Shown: positions 17,855 to 27,325 of the stretch, one piece after another
Position numbering within the stretch: position 1 is the first letter of the stretch
Layout of the letters: the number at the start of each line of letters is the position of its first letter
Assembly (NCBI RefSeq): GCF_019203985.1
Contig: NZ_JAGSPD010000001.1
Coordinates: 248,001 to 312,000, forward strand
Reading direction: 5' to 3'
DNA: 64,000 nucleotides
DNA from: Winogradskyella luteola
Lineage (GTDB): Bacteria > Bacteroidota > Bacteroidia > Flavobacteriales > Flavobacteriaceae
Program-made: the position numbers and the translations under genes
Notes under the pieces: model-generated
The model's database searches: none
Seen by the model: only the letters and a program-made list of their open reading frames with translations
What the model was told of the DNA's origin: nothing

Positions 17855-19185
17855 TGAAACTCTTTTTTAGATATACCTATTTAACCTTTCGGTTTTTTGT
17901 TTTCGCAATAGTCTTTGTGGCACTATTTGTCTTTTCTTACATTTACCCAGGCTTACTAAATATAGTTACTTCACTATTTTTTGTCGCTATAGGTTTAGTG
18001 ATAGTAGATGTCATTCTATTATTCAAGCAAATAGGAATTACAGCTTCAAGGGTGTTGCCAGAAAAACTGAGTAATGGAGATGATAATCCTATTGAGTTAA
18101 CACTTCAGAATCATTACAATTTCAAAACCGATGTGTTATTAATCGACGAATTACCATTTCAATACCAAAAGCGTGATTTTCAAATTAACACACAACTTAA
18201 CAAACATCAAGAAAAAAGAATAACTTACACACTAAGACCTCTGGAGCGCGGTGAATACTATTTTGGCTACTTAAACGTCTATATCAACTCACCCATTGGT
18301 TTAGTGACAAGACGTTATCAGTTTGCTAAAGATGCCATGGTACCAAATTATCCTTCATTCTTACAACTTAGAAAATATATGCTTATTGCATTTTCTAATA
18401 AACTGTTTGAGTATGGATTAAAGAAAATTCGTCGTATTGGTCATACAATGGAATTTGAGCAGATTAAGGATTACGTTACTGGTGATGATATTAGAAACAT
18501 TAATTGGAAAGCCACAGCCAAGCGCAATCACCTAATGGTTAATCAATTTCAAGATGAACGCTCACAACCCATATATAGCGTTATTGATAAAGGAAGGGCA
18601 ATGAAAATGCCCTTTGAAGGTTTAAGTCTTTTGGATTATGCCATTAACGCCACACTCGTTATCAGTAATGTAGCATTGAAAAAGCAAGATAAAGCTGGTA
18701 TGTTTACCTTCTCCAGGAAGGTTGAAAATAAAGTTGCCGCAGAACGTAGGCCTTCTCAAATGCACAAAATTCTAGAAACATTATACAATGTGAATACGGA
18801 TTTTGCCGAATCAGATTTTTCGAGACTTTATATAGATGTAAAACGAAGTATTACGCAACGCAGCTTACTTCTGCTTTATACTAATTTTGAAACTCTAGAT
18901 GCCCTACATCGTCAACTCCCTTATTTACAAGCTATGGCTAAAAACCATCTTTTGGTTGTTATATTTTTTGAGAATACAGAATTAGAAAAGCTAACCAATG
19001 TTGAAGCCCATAATACTTTCGAGATTTTTCAAAAGACCATTGCCGAAAAGTTTATGTACGAAAAGAAACTTATCGTAAACGAGTTACAGAAGCATGGTAT
19101 TCAATCTATTTTGACCGCCCCAGAAAACTTAACGATTAATACCATTAACAAGTATCTAGAAATTAAAGCCAGAGGATTGATTTAA
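17854..19185 (+). CDS. DUF58 domain-containing protein
   Basis: 443 residues from a GTG that overlaps the moxR stop by one base. Two membrane helices (about residues 10-55) are followed by a beta-rich domain and the DUF58 signature GDDIRNINWKATAKRNHLMV near residue 210. After it comes a vWA-like fold of which the metal-site motif is not evident. DUF58 proteins are constant partners of MoxR ATPases. The C-terminal NTINKYLEIKARGLI is typical for the Bacteroidota form. It is the last gene of the six-gene operon that starts at 12950. Confidence 0.88.
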   Translation: MKLFFRYTYLTFRFFVFAIVFVALFVFSYIYPGLLNIVTSLFFVAIGLVIVDVILLFKQIGITASRVLPEKLSNGDDNPIELTLQNHYNFKTDVLLIDELPFQYQKRDFQINTQLNKHQEKRITYTLRPLERGEYYFGYLNVYINSPIGLVTRRYQFAKDAMVPNYPSFLQLRKYMLIAFSNKLFEYGLKKIRRIGHTMEFEQIKDYVTGDDIRNINWKATAKRNHLMVNQFQDERSQPIYSVIDKGRAMKMPFEGLSLLDYAINATLVISNVALKKQDKAGMFTFSRKVENKVAAERRPSQMHKILETLYNVNTDFAESDFSRLYIDVKRSITQRSLLLLYTNFETLDALHRQLPYLQAMAKNHLLVVIFFENTELEKLTNVEAHNTFEIFQKTIAEKFMYEKKLIVNELQKHGIQSILTAPENLTINTINKYLEIKARGLI

Positions 19186-19339
19186 TTAAAAAATTAAAAC
19201 TACAATTCATCCCATTTAAATCACAGTTCGGTAATTACATTTATTATTTCCTGATAGCTTATTGGATATTTGAATCATCAATTCGGCAACCAAAAAAGTC
19301 TTGTTGGATAAAGATAAATAACCATTAAAACAAAAAATT

Positions 19340-19759
19340 ATGAAGAATGCATTTTTAACTTTCGCTTTAGCTTTAACTACTTTATTCGGATTTTCTCAAG
19401 AAGAAAAAGGCATCATTATTACCGTTACCATCGATAACGTAAAAAATGACACTGGTAAAGTGCTAATGTCATTACACAGTTCGGAAACATTTATGAAAGG
19501 AAAGGGCATACAGAATGCCGAAACAAAGATAAAAGATGGAAAGGTCGTCATTACTTTCAAAGATGTTGCACCGGGAGAATATGCAATAATGGCTTTACAT
19601 GATGAAAACGAGAACCAACGTATGGATTTTAGAGAGAATGGTATGCCATTAGAATCTTACGGAATGTCTAATAATGTAATGTCTTTTGGTCCACCACAAT
19701 ATGACGATGCCAAGTTTAAAGTAGAAGATAAAGATTTGGAAATGATTATCCGCTTCTAG
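19340..19759 (+). CDS. DUF2141 domain-containing secreted protein
   Basis: 139 residues with a clear signal peptide (cleavage after FGFS, about residue 20). DUF2141 covers the rest: a beta-sandwich with GKVLMSLHSSETF near residue 42 and the block PGEYAIMALHDENENQRMDF near 84-103, followed by P.ESYGMSNN. The domain is common in Bacteroidota exported proteins and its function is unknown. It stands alone between two terminated units. Confidence 0.85.
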   Translation: MKNAFLTFALALTTLFGFSQEEKGIIITVTIDNVKNDTGKVLMSLHSSETFMKGKGIQNAETKIKDGKVVITFKDVAPGEYAIMALHDENENQRMDFRENGMPLESYGMSNNVMSFGPPQYDDAKFKVEDKDLEMIIRF

Positions 19760-19789
19760 CAATTATATTATCCAATCAGAAAAATAAAG

Positions 19790-19827
19790 GACTGAGTATA
19801 TTCTACACAGAATTACTCAGTCTTTTT
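19790..19827. terminator. Bidirectional terminator
   Basis: GACTGAGTA pairs perfectly with TACTCAGTC, and ATTC / GAAT extends the stem inside. A T-run follows on the plus strand and an A-run precedes it. It serves the DUF2141 gene and the convergent receptor gene. Confidence 0.75.
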
Positions 19828-19848
19828 ACTGCCAACAGAATATCGTAT

Positions 19849-22149
19849 TTACCAATAAAGTCTAAACATAAAGTTTGGGGTAATACCAATAGCGTAACGT
19901 TCTAAAAGCTCAACAGAATCGTTTAAGCTGTTATTCCCTCTATACTCCCTTGATATTAAATTTTCTCTATTGTAAAGGTTGCGTACCGAAACACCTATTT
20001 TACCCCTTAGCTTATTACGTTTTGATATTTTAAAGCTATACGTAGAAGATAAATCTAGGCGGTGATAAATGGGTAATTCTGCAGTGTTAATGCCTTCATC
20101 AAAACTATAGATTCCATCCGTTTCATTAGCTATGGTAAACGGTCTACCCGTTTGCCATTTCCAACCCAAAGCTATTTTAAAACCATCTAACTTATAACTC
20201 AATGCTGTTGATACAGCATGTGTAACATTAGATTTAGATTTAAAGGATTTGCTATCATTGAGATTTTCAAAGCGGCTTCGTGCACGATTGTACGAATAGC
20301 TTAACCAAGTTGTAAATCCATTGAATCGCTTTCTTAAAAAAGCATCTACCCCAAAAATATTCTGATCGCCATTATTAAAACCGCCTCCATCAGGGTTTAA
20401 AAAACCTAATGACAACGCTGTGATATTTTTTAGTTTTTTGTAATACGCATCTGCATCAATACTCCAACCTTTTTTTGAATATATGAATCCTGCTGAAACA
20501 TGTTTACTATTGATTATTGGAAAATCGTTATTGTTTGCTAAGCGCCAAACCCTATTTTCTAAAGATAGATCGCTAAAAACAGTCTCATCAATTTCGCTAA
20601 TAATTTGGTTTTTAATTTCTGCACTAGCCTGAAGCTTAAGGTGAGTACTGAGCTCTTTAAAAATAATTAACCTTGGCTCTAATCGTGCCGCATCTAACTC
20701 TTGAAAATAAGTGCCTCTTAAACCAAAAGAAAAATCGAACAATCTAGGGTTCTTGTAGTCAAAGTTACCATATAAACTATGCGATTGTACTATTTCCTGT
20801 TCGGTATCTAAGACAATTCTTAAATCTGCAGTATTCACAAAAGCATAGGATACATCCTTTAGTGTATATTGATACCCAAAGGTGTAATTATTCTTATATG
20901 ATGCATTGTAATTGATTTCTGTAGAAATACCCGAATCGAATATGGCATTTCGTTTTTCGAAATCTGAGATTTGCTCATTATTTTCTGAAGTAATAAAATT
21001 ATAATTGAACGCATAATCCGAGAAAAAAGCTTGTGTATTCTGACTTAGCTTTTCATTCCATTTATGATTCCACCCCAGGCCATACCCTTTGTTTTCGATT
21101 GTCATAATATCGTTAAAGGATCTGTTGTTTTCATCATTGCTAGACGTATAATCGAGTTGATTGTCTATGGCGATCAAACTGGCAAAAAATGTATTGTTGT
21201 TATTAAGTTTATAATTTAATTTTACATTGTAATCTAAAAATGAAAAATCATTATCCCCATTCTCATCCTGACCAATTTTAGTACTATCAAATACTTTGTC
21301 TGACAATTGGCTGAATGTAAATGTTTCAAAAACATCTGTGTAACTTCGTCTCAGTGATGCTTGTAAACTGAGCTTGTCTTTAATGAGGGGTAAGTCTAAA
21401 ATAGCATCTGCATTTACACCATTGATACCCATTTCGGCTTTTAAATCATTATCAATAATAGAACTAGACCTTATATCAGTAACACTAGACAAACGTTCAC
21501 CGTATCTGGCATGAGAACCTTTATTAATAAACTTAATCTCTGAAGTTACATTAGGGTTTAATGGAGATATCATACCAAACAAATGTCCTTTATGATATAT
21601 ATTGATACCATCCCAAATCAATCGGTTTTGATCCGAGGCACCACCACGAACAAAAAAGCTTGATGCGGTTTCATTTGGACTTAAAACTCCGGGCAATAAC
21701 TGAATACTCTCTAAAACATCCGATTCTATTAGACCTGGTAAAATACCCAATCGCAATGGGTATAATTTATAAGCACCATCACTGTTTTTCTCAATACCTT
21801 TTGCTAAATAGCTTCTAACGACAATTTTATCTAAAGCTTCAGTTATAACATTTTCATCATTAGATAAACTAACAATTATGTATCTATTATTTAAGACGCT
21901 GTAGTAAAGACCGCTAGTATTTTTTAACTCATTGAGGACTTCTGATAAAGTTCTTTTTTTTCGATCTAATGTTATGTTTTTACCTCTGATATAATTGTCT
22001 TTGTAAGAGAACAGAACTTGATAGACCTCTTCAATATTCTCTAGTGCATCGTGTAAGGGCACATCTTTAAACTCAATGTAAAAAGCCTCTTCTTGAGAAA
22101 AGGCTAGTGTAGGAAGTAACATTAAGACAAAGATATAAATCAACCTCAT
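19849..22149 (-). CDS. TonB-dependent receptor with N-terminal STN domain
   Basis: 766 residues. The signal peptide (about 1-18) is followed by a secretin/TonB short N-terminal (STN) domain (FKDVPLHDALENIEEVYQVL to about residue 95), then a plug (residues 125-230, with SSFFVRGGASDQNRLIWDG) and a beta-barrel ending in NFMFRLYW, whose terminal aromatic is the normal barrel-assembly signal. The STN domain normally contacts a FecR-type anti-sigma factor, and exactly such a gene overlaps its start by four bases. This makes the receptor both transporter and sensor. The ligand is not known. Confidence 0.88.
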   Translation of the reverse strand: MRLIYIFVLMLLPTLAFSQEEAFYIEFKDVPLHDALENIEEVYQVLFSYKDNYIRGKNITLDRKKRTLSEVLNELKNTSGLYYSVLNNRYIIVSLSNDENVITEALDKIVVRSYLAKGIEKNSDGAYKLYPLRLGILPGLIESDVLESIQLLPGVLSPNETASSFFVRGGASDQNRLIWDGINIYHKGHLFGMISPLNPNVTSEIKFINKGSHARYGERLSSVTDIRSSSIIDNDLKAEMGINGVNADAILDLPLIKDKLSLQASLRRSYTDVFETFTFSQLSDKVFDSTKIGQDENGDNDFSFLDYNVKLNYKLNNNNTFFASLIAIDNQLDYTSSNDENNRSFNDIMTIENKGYGLGWNHKWNEKLSQNTQAFFSDYAFNYNFITSENNEQISDFEKRNAIFDSGISTEINYNASYKNNYTFGYQYTLKDVSYAFVNTADLRIVLDTEQEIVQSHSLYGNFDYKNPRLFDFSFGLRGTYFQELDAARLEPRLIIFKELSTHLKLQASAEIKNQIISEIDETVFSDLSLENRVWRLANNNDFPIINSKHVSAGFIYSKKGWSIDADAYYKKLKNITALSLGFLNPDGGGFNNGDQNIFGVDAFLRKRFNGFTTWLSYSYNRARSRFENLNDSKSFKSKSNVTHAVSTALSYKLDGFKIALGWKWQTGRPFTIANETDGIYSFDEGINTAELPIYHRLDLSSTYSFKISKRNKLRGKIGVSVRNLYNRENLISREYRGNNSLNDSVELLERYAIGITPNFMFRLYW

Positions 22150-23072
22150 TCCTTATACCTAAGTTTAATGTTACGTTTTTCTTTTTCAGTATATGTTATA
22201 TTAAGTGTTTCAAAAACAGTCTTTAAGGCAAGGTCTAAGTTATTATGAGGAAAACTACCTGTATATATATCTTCTTGGTTTATGGCCTTTGTGTCAAAAC
22301 TAATTTCATATTGATCCTCTAAAGCTCTTATAACATAACGCACAGGTACACTTTTAAACGTGCTTTCTCCATCTATCCAAGTTGGTTTTTTAAAAAAATT
22401 CTTAGTCTCCTCTGATGGGTAACCATTTACTTTTCTAACGGCATCATTTGGCAAGAGTATATGCTCAGATTCTAAGATTTTTACACCTACCTTGCCTTCA
22501 TAGCATACTACATCAAAAAAATTGTTCTTAGAAATCACATTAAACTGTGTACCCAAAACCTTTACAGATCCATTATTAGTTTCTACAGTAAACGTTTTAC
22601 CTTTTGCTACTTTAAAATAAGCCTCACCATCAAGGCTCAATACCCTTTCATTTCCCCACTGGCTTTCATTATATGAAACTTTAGATTTTGAATTTAAAAT
22701 AACTTCAGAACCGTCTAAAAGAACAACGGACTTACTTTCGCCAAAACCTGTTTCAACTGTAATATCATTATTATTTAAAAACATAAACAAGCCAAATAAC
22801 AAAACAATAGATGCCGCAATGCCAATGCCCCAATTAACATAAAGTGGTTTAACTTTTTGCTTTTTACTGGCTATTCTATTTTGAATTTTGGCAAAGTTAC
22901 CATCAACAGAAGAATTAAGCCTTTCAGAGACTTCAATACCTTTTCTTATCTTTAAATAATAATTAAAGTCCTCTTCACTAACCAGGTTCTTCAATTCATT
23001 ATCTGAAAGTTCCCCATCTAGCCATTGAGCTAAAAAGCTATCTGAATCGTTATTTGTATTAAATGTTTTCAT
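22146..23072 (-). CDS. FecR family anti-sigma/sigma regulator
   Basis: 308 residues. A cytoplasmic N-terminus of about 85 residues (FLAQWLDGELSDNELKNLVS is the sigma-binding part) precedes one membrane helix near 85-104. The periplasmic FecR domain (SKVSYNESQWGNERVLSLDG, then GEAYFKVAKGKTFTVET) follows, with a C-terminal STN-like DUF4974 part (STFKSVPVRYVIRALEDQYE). It relays the receptor state to the sigma factor. The start is 55 bases past the sigma factor's stop and the stop overlaps the receptor's start, so all three form one unit. Confidence 0.88.
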   Translation of the reverse strand: MKTFNTNNDSDSFLAQWLDGELSDNELKNLVSEEDFNYYLKIRKGIEVSERLNSSVDGNFAKIQNRIASKKQKVKPLYVNWGIGIAASIVLLFGLFMFLNNNDITVETGFGESKSVVLLDGSEVILNSKSKVSYNESQWGNERVLSLDGEAYFKVAKGKTFTVETNNGSVKVLGTQFNVISKNNFFDVVCYEGKVGVKILESEHILLPNDAVRKVNGYPSEETKNFFKKPTWIDGESTFKSVPVRYVIRALEDQYEISFDTKAINQEDIYTGSFPHNNLDLALKTVFETLNITYTEKEKRNIKLRYKE

Positions 23073-23127
23073 ACTTCTATATAGTTAATACAACTTAATG
23101 GGAAAAAACCCTACTTGTATTTTTAAA

Positions 23128-23640
23128 TTAAACATTTCCTATTTCTTTTCGCATTACAACCAAAGCTTGATGCATACGTTTTTCTACAGCTTTTACAGAA
23201 ATATTCAATTGCAGAGCAATCTCCTTATATTTTTTCTTTTCTATTCTATTCATCAAAAAAACTTCGCGTTGCTTTTCTGGTAGACTGGCAATTGTTGTTT
23301 CTAACTTTTGCATAAACTCTTTTTCTAGCATAATAAATTCTGGCGATTCATTGGTACGCTCTTTCATATTATGCTTATTAAAGTTTTGCACTACTTTTTG
23401 ATGCTTAACAGCATTCAAAAACATGTTATTGGCAATACTATATATATAACTCTTTACTTTATTGTAATCAACATTACTGCAATTATCCCAAAGTTTAACA
23501 AAGACGTCTTGCAATATATCCTCAGCTTTATCTAAATCTTGCGTCTTAAAAAACAAAAAACGCCTAATCTCTTTTGCATAAGTATTATAAATGGTCTCAA
23601 AGGTTTTTGAGTGACAGATATTACGATTATCTTTAGCCAT
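23128..23640 (-). CDS. FecI-like ECF sigma factor
   Basis: 170 residues. Region 2 (FETIYNTYAKEIRRFLFFKT, then DKAEDILQDVFVKLWDN) and region 4 (LPEKQREVFLMNRIEKKKYK, then EIALQLNISVKAVEKRMHQA) match the Bacteroidota FecI-like family. It leads the cassette with FecR and the STN receptor and is divergent from the acidic lipoprotein at 23774. In characterised systems, ligand binding by the receptor frees the sigma factor, which then transcribes target genes near or within the cassette. Confidence 0.88.
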   Translation of the reverse strand: MAKDNRNICHSKTFETIYNTYAKEIRRFLFFKTQDLDKAEDILQDVFVKLWDNCSNVDYNKVKSYIYSIANNMFLNAVKHQKVVQNFNKHNMKERTNESPEFIMLEKEFMQKLETTIASLPEKQREVFLMNRIEKKKYKEIALQLNISVKAVEKRMHQALVVMRKEIGNV

Positions 23641-23663
23641 TAATGGTTTTGAAGTTGATATGC

Positions 23664-23671
23664 CAAAACTA
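23664..23671 (-). promoter_or_regulatory. -7 promoter element (TAGTTTTG on the minus strand) of the sigma factor gene
   Basis: Exact TAnnTTTG on the minus strand, 24 bases ahead of the ATG at 23640. No clear -33 element. Confidence 0.45.
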
Positions 23672-23773
23672 TGAAAAAAAAAACTTGAGAAAAAAGTAGG
23701 GTTTTTATTTTACAGGTTGTCTTACTATTGATTAGCCTCGATAAACTAATTTTAAACCTAAAAATTATTTGAA

Positions 23774-25138
23774 ATGAAAAATTTAAAATTTACCTTCTTT
23801 AGCATGTTCATGGCACTGTTTTTAGTAACTGCCTGTACCAATAACGAACCTGTAGGAGAAGAAGAACAACAAACTGAGGAAAGTCAATCCATAACAGCTT
23901 CTTTAAATCAGTTAAGCACTCTGTTTAATGACAACGGAAACATAGAGCTATCTAACAATCCAGCTGGTAATATTGTTCTAGATTTCTGTTTTGACTTTGT
24001 ATATCCATTAACATTATCGTATAACAACGGATCTACGGTAACTATTCAAGATTTAGATAATTTAGTTGATGTAATGCTATCTTCAACAGATGAATTATAT
24101 ATCGATGGGATTTCTTTTCCTTTTGATGTAGAAACATTTAATGACGATACTGATTCTATAGAAATCGAAACTATTGAAGATGAGGAGGAGTTCATCGATC
24201 TATTAGAAGATTGTGATTTTGATGAAGATGATGATGAATGTTATGAAGAATATGATCCTGTTTGTGTAGAAGTGACAAGCCCTAATGGTGAAACATTTAT
24301 AGTAACCTATCCAAATGAATGTTATGCAGAATGGGACGGATTTGGTGATGATGACTTTTTAGATGATTGTGGAAGTGATTATTACGTTGGTGGTTTTGAG
24401 TGTTTTTCATTTAATTTCCCAATATCGGTTGTTACTGAAGATGGTGAAATGATCACTATTAATTCTGAAGAAGAATTGAGCACTGAATTATATGATGTCT
24501 ATGTGTTTGATTTTGTTTATCCTTTTGCGGTAACAGTTTATGAAGACGAGGATGATGACGAAGAAGACATTGTAATTATTAATAGTGCAGAAGATTTTGA
24601 AGATGTATTAGAAGATTGCTACGATGACTATTATGATGATGACTATGAAGAATGCGAAGAATGTGAAGACGAACCTGTTAATCCAGTTTGTGTTGAATAT
24701 ACGACAGCAGCTGGCGAAACTATTGTAACTGCTTTCCCAAATATGTGCTTTGCAGAATGTGAAGGGTTTGCTGAAGATGATGTAGTTGATTGCGGAAACG
24801 GTAATAATCCTCAAACCTGTACTCTAGAAGATATTGAAAATAATCTAGTACAATGTGAATGGTATTTTTATACCAGTTTAGTTCCTGAATCTGAAGAAAA
24901 CGAGGCAGAATTTACTTCTGATGGTGTTGTAGTAGTGTATTTAGAAAATGCTCCTTTAACTGGTACATGGGAGTTATCAAATAATGCTCTATCTAATGAA
25001 GTAACTATGTCTTTTGTATTTACCGAGCCGCTTGACACTATAGCCAACCTTGATTGGACCGTCATTCAGTGTAATGAAGAATACATTTTGTTAGAATCTG
25101 GTAATGAATATTTAGTTTTAGAAGGAAATTGTGATTAG
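23774..25138 (+). CDS. Highly acidic repeat lipoprotein with Kazal-like segments
   Basis: 454 residues. The signal MKNLKFTFFSMFMALFLVTAC gives lipidation at Cys21. The mature protein is built of repeats. A beta-type unit, FDFVYPLTLSYNNGSTVTIQ, recurs in variant form near residues 75, 212 and 246, each time followed by an Asp/Glu run ending in L.DC. Two Cys-containing segments follow such units: DPVCVEVTSPNGETFIVTYP, NEC near 161, and NPVCVEYTTAAGETIVTAFP, NMC near 303. These resemble degenerate Kazal protease-inhibitor loops (PVC...NGxxYxNxC). A lipocalin-like C-terminus of about 100 residues completes it. The long acidic tracts could bind calcium. It faces the FecI/FecR/receptor cassette, so it may be that sigma factor's target, but this is not shown. 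No named function. Confidence 0.65.
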   Translation: MKNLKFTFFSMFMALFLVTACTNNEPVGEEEQQTEESQSITASLNQLSTLFNDNGNIELSNNPAGNIVLDFCFDFVYPLTLSYNNGSTVTIQDLDNLVDVMLSSTDELYIDGISFPFDVETFNDDTDSIEIETIEDEEEFIDLLEDCDFDEDDDECYEEYDPVCVEVTSPNGETFIVTYPNECYAEWDGFGDDDFLDDCGSDYYVGGFECFSFNFPISVVTEDGEMITINSEEELSTELYDVYVFDFVYPFAVTVYEDEDDDEEDIVIINSAEDFEDVLEDCYDDYYDDDYEECEECEDEPVNPVCVEYTTAAGETIVTAFPNMCFAECEGFAEDDVVDCGNGNNPQTCTLEDIENNLVQCEWYFYTSLVPESEENEAEFTSDGVVVVYLENAPLTGTWELSNNALSNEVTMSFVFTEPLDTIANLDWTVIQCNEEYILLESGNEYLVLEGNCD

Positions 25139-25191
25139 TATAATAATTTAAAACAATTTCTTACAAACATAATCGATAAGTTGATTGATTT

Positions 25192-25224
25192 AAAAACCTT
25201 CAGAGTAATTCTGGAGGTTTTTTA
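25192..25224 (+). terminator. Rho-independent terminator
   Basis: A 12-bp stem AAAACCTTCAGA / TCTGGAGGTTTT with one U-G pair, loop GTAAT, then a T-run. It ends the acidic lipoprotein transcript before oxyR. Confidence 0.75.
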
Positions 25225-25314
25225 ATTTAAATAATAAAAGTTCAAAACACTTTATCACTAATAGATAGTTTTTGTAAATAGTTTTTTGTAATTTTATAGT
25301 CTAAATCAATTAAA

Positions 25315-26253
25315 ATGACGATTACACAACTCAAATACGCTCTAGCCATTGCTGAGCATCAAAATTTTACTAAGGCTGCAGAGAAGTGTTTTGTAACACA
25401 GCCTACTCTTAGTACACAAATACAAAAACTTGAAGATGAGCTCGATGTTATAATTTTTGACAGAGGAAAAAAACCTATAGAGCTTACAGATGTAGGACGA
25501 AAAATAGTGTTTCAGGCAAGAAATATCGTTAATGAAGCCGAACGAATTCAAGATATAGTAGACCAACAAAAAGGCTTTATAGGAGGGGAATTTCGTTTAG
25601 GCATTATACCCACCGTAATGCCAACACTTCTGCCTATGTTCCTAAAAAACTTTATAAAAGCATATCCTAAAGTAAAACTAAAGATTGAAGAGCTAACTAC
25701 AGAAGAAATTCTAACACGAATCAGCGATGGTCATTTAGATGCAGCCATAGCAGCAACACCTCTAGAGAGCGATAATATTAAGGAACGTGTATTATATTAT
25801 GAACCCTTTGTGGCTTACATACCAGATAACCACAGGCTAAAAGACAAAAAAACCATTGAAATTGAAGATCTTGAAATTGAAGATATGCTTTTACTTGAAG
25901 ATGGGCATTGCTTTAGAGACGGTGTCATTAATCTATGCAAAACTTTTAAAGACCAAATTGACGATAGCTTTCAATTAGAAAGTGGTAGTATAGAAACCCT
26001 GATAAAATTATCTAACGAAGGAATGGGAATGACGCTTCTTCCCTACTTACATACTTTGGACATAAAGGAAAAACTGAATCCTAATCTTAGACATTTTGCA
26101 GAGCCTTCACCTGCTAGAGAAGTAAGCATAATTTTCCATAAAAGCGAATTAAAGATGCAGATTATTGATGCGCTTCATAATTCTATATCTGGCATTATAA
26201 GGGGAGCAATCGCATTCAGTAATGTTGAAATTATAAGTCCTTTACCTAAATAA
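25315..26253 (+). CDS. oxyR: OxyR, LysR-type peroxide-sensing regulator
   Basis: 312 residues. The winged HTH is at residues 1-60 (YALAIAEHQNFTKAAEKCFV, QPTLSTQIQKLEDEL). The regulatory domain carries the redox pair of OxyR: LLLEDGHCFRDGVINLCKTF, with eight residues between the two cysteines at about 204 and 213, the same spacing as Cys199 and Cys208 of E. coli OxyR. Oxidation by hydrogen peroxide forms a disulphide and activates catalase/peroxidase and iron-storage genes. None of those targets is next to it; the gene stands alone between two terminators. Confidence 0.9.
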   Translation: MTITQLKYALAIAEHQNFTKAAEKCFVTQPTLSTQIQKLEDELDVIIFDRGKKPIELTDVGRKIVFQARNIVNEAERIQDIVDQQKGFIGGEFRLGIIPTVMPTLLPMFLKNFIKAYPKVKLKIEELTTEEILTRISDGHLDAAIAATPLESDNIKERVLYYEPFVAYIPDNHRLKDKKTIEIEDLEIEDMLLLEDGHCFRDGVINLCKTFKDQIDDSFQLESGSIETLIKLSNEGMGMTLLPYLHTLDIKEKLNPNLRHFAEPSPAREVSIIFHKSELKMQIIDALHNSISGIIRGAIAFSNVEIISPLPK

Positions 26254-26321
26254 AAGAAACGGCCTAAAAGTGAACTAATTTGCCATTCAAAGCATAATAA
26301 TACTATTTCAGACCGTTTCTT
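26254..26321. terminator. Possible terminator between convergent genes
   Basis: AAGAAACGGCCT and AGACCGTTTCTT can pair over 12 bases with one mismatch, but the loop is about 44 bases long. It lies between oxyR and the outer-membrane protein gene. Confidence 0.35.
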
Positions 26322-26326
26322 AATGT

Positions 26327-27325
26327 TTATAAAGCAAAATTTACATAAACTGAGAATCGTTGTTTAGATTCTACATTATCCCCAAACAAACTTTGATGAA
26401 CTGGTAACGTATAACTAGCTCCAAAAATAAACTTCTCTATCGCCAACTCAGACCCAAAAGAAGCATTCAGAATATTACCATCTGTATCTTGTAGGGTTTC
26501 ATCATATTGTGTTATAGAATCATATACATCACCAGACAAACCAACAAATGGCATAATATTCATTTTATCACTAAGAAACACAGTATATAAGTTTACCGAA
26601 TAGCTAAACTGATCACCAAATTGGTATTCGTTCTTATTCTCTCCTTTAAGATAGTAGCTCATCAAAGTATTTACACCGATCTTATCACCACCATAATTGT
26701 AGCCTAATGAAAAAATTCCATCAAAGCTCCCTGTACCAACCTGAAAACCCGGATTTACGTTATCGGCAAGTTCCTCTTCAAACTTTCCCGTTGGTAATTT
26801 TACGCCCAATCCGAATTGTAAGGAATGACCCGATGGTTCTTTAGGTGAATTGTAATCTACTAATGTAGAGTCAGATGACTTCTTTTTATAAAATTGAAGT
26901 CTATACCAACCAATGGCACTTATATCTCCAAGACCATTAAGATTGTCTTTATTACCTTGAAAATTTCTAGTTAAATCTTGATAAGGCACATTCGCCGTTA
27001 CAAAAAATGTATCATTTATTGGTACTTGAGCCCAAAGCTGATAGGTATTAAATACTTCTTCACTCTTAGGCGAGTTTTCAAAAATACCATTCCGTGATTC
27101 AAAATCTTGATAGATATAGCGTACACCAACAAAGTTAGCATTGCTTAATGTTCCAAATCCAAAACTTCCGCTACTTGTAGAACAACCACAAAGATCGCAA
27201 AACCAAGCTTCTGGATTAAAATCATGGCAGCATTTGTATTTTGTATTTTTAGCACTTACAGTAATACTGACAAATAAAAGAGCAAATGCAACAACTAAGG
27301 GCTTAAAATCCTGAAAAACGTTCAT
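26327..27325 (-). CDS. Cys-rich N-terminus outer-membrane protein of the MbnP/MbnH module
   Basis: 332 residues with a signal peptide (to about SVSA, residue 25). The mature N-terminus is rich in Cys: KYKCCHDF and then WFCDLCGCSTSS at about residues 42-53. The rest is beta-rich with aromatic girdles (NANFVGVRYIYQDFES, FGLGVKLPTGKFEE) and ends in YVNFAL, as expected for an outer-membrane barrel of the 'transporter' type. CDxCGC-headed barrels of this kind are recurrent neighbours of MbnP-like genes in Bacteroidota. Here the gene overlaps the di-haem enzyme gene by 23 bases. Cys clusters next to a copper-binding protein suggest metal capture at the surface; that is inference. Confidence 0.65.
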   Translation of the reverse strand: MNVFQDFKPLVVAFALLFVSITVSAKNTKYKCCHDFNPEAWFCDLCGCSTSSGSFGFGTLSNANFVGVRYIYQDFESRNGIFENSPKSEEVFNTYQLWAQVPINDTFFVTANVPYQDLTRNFQGNKDNLNGLGDISAIGWYRLQFYKKKSSDSTLVDYNSPKEPSGHSLQFGLGVKLPTGKFEEELADNVNPGFQVGTGSFDGIFSLGYNYGGDKIGVNTLMSYYLKGENKNEYQFGDQFSYSVNLYTVFLSDKMNIMPFVGLSGDVYDSITQYDETLQDTDGNILNASFGSELAIEKFIFGASYTLPVHQSLFGDNVESKQRFSVYVNFAL

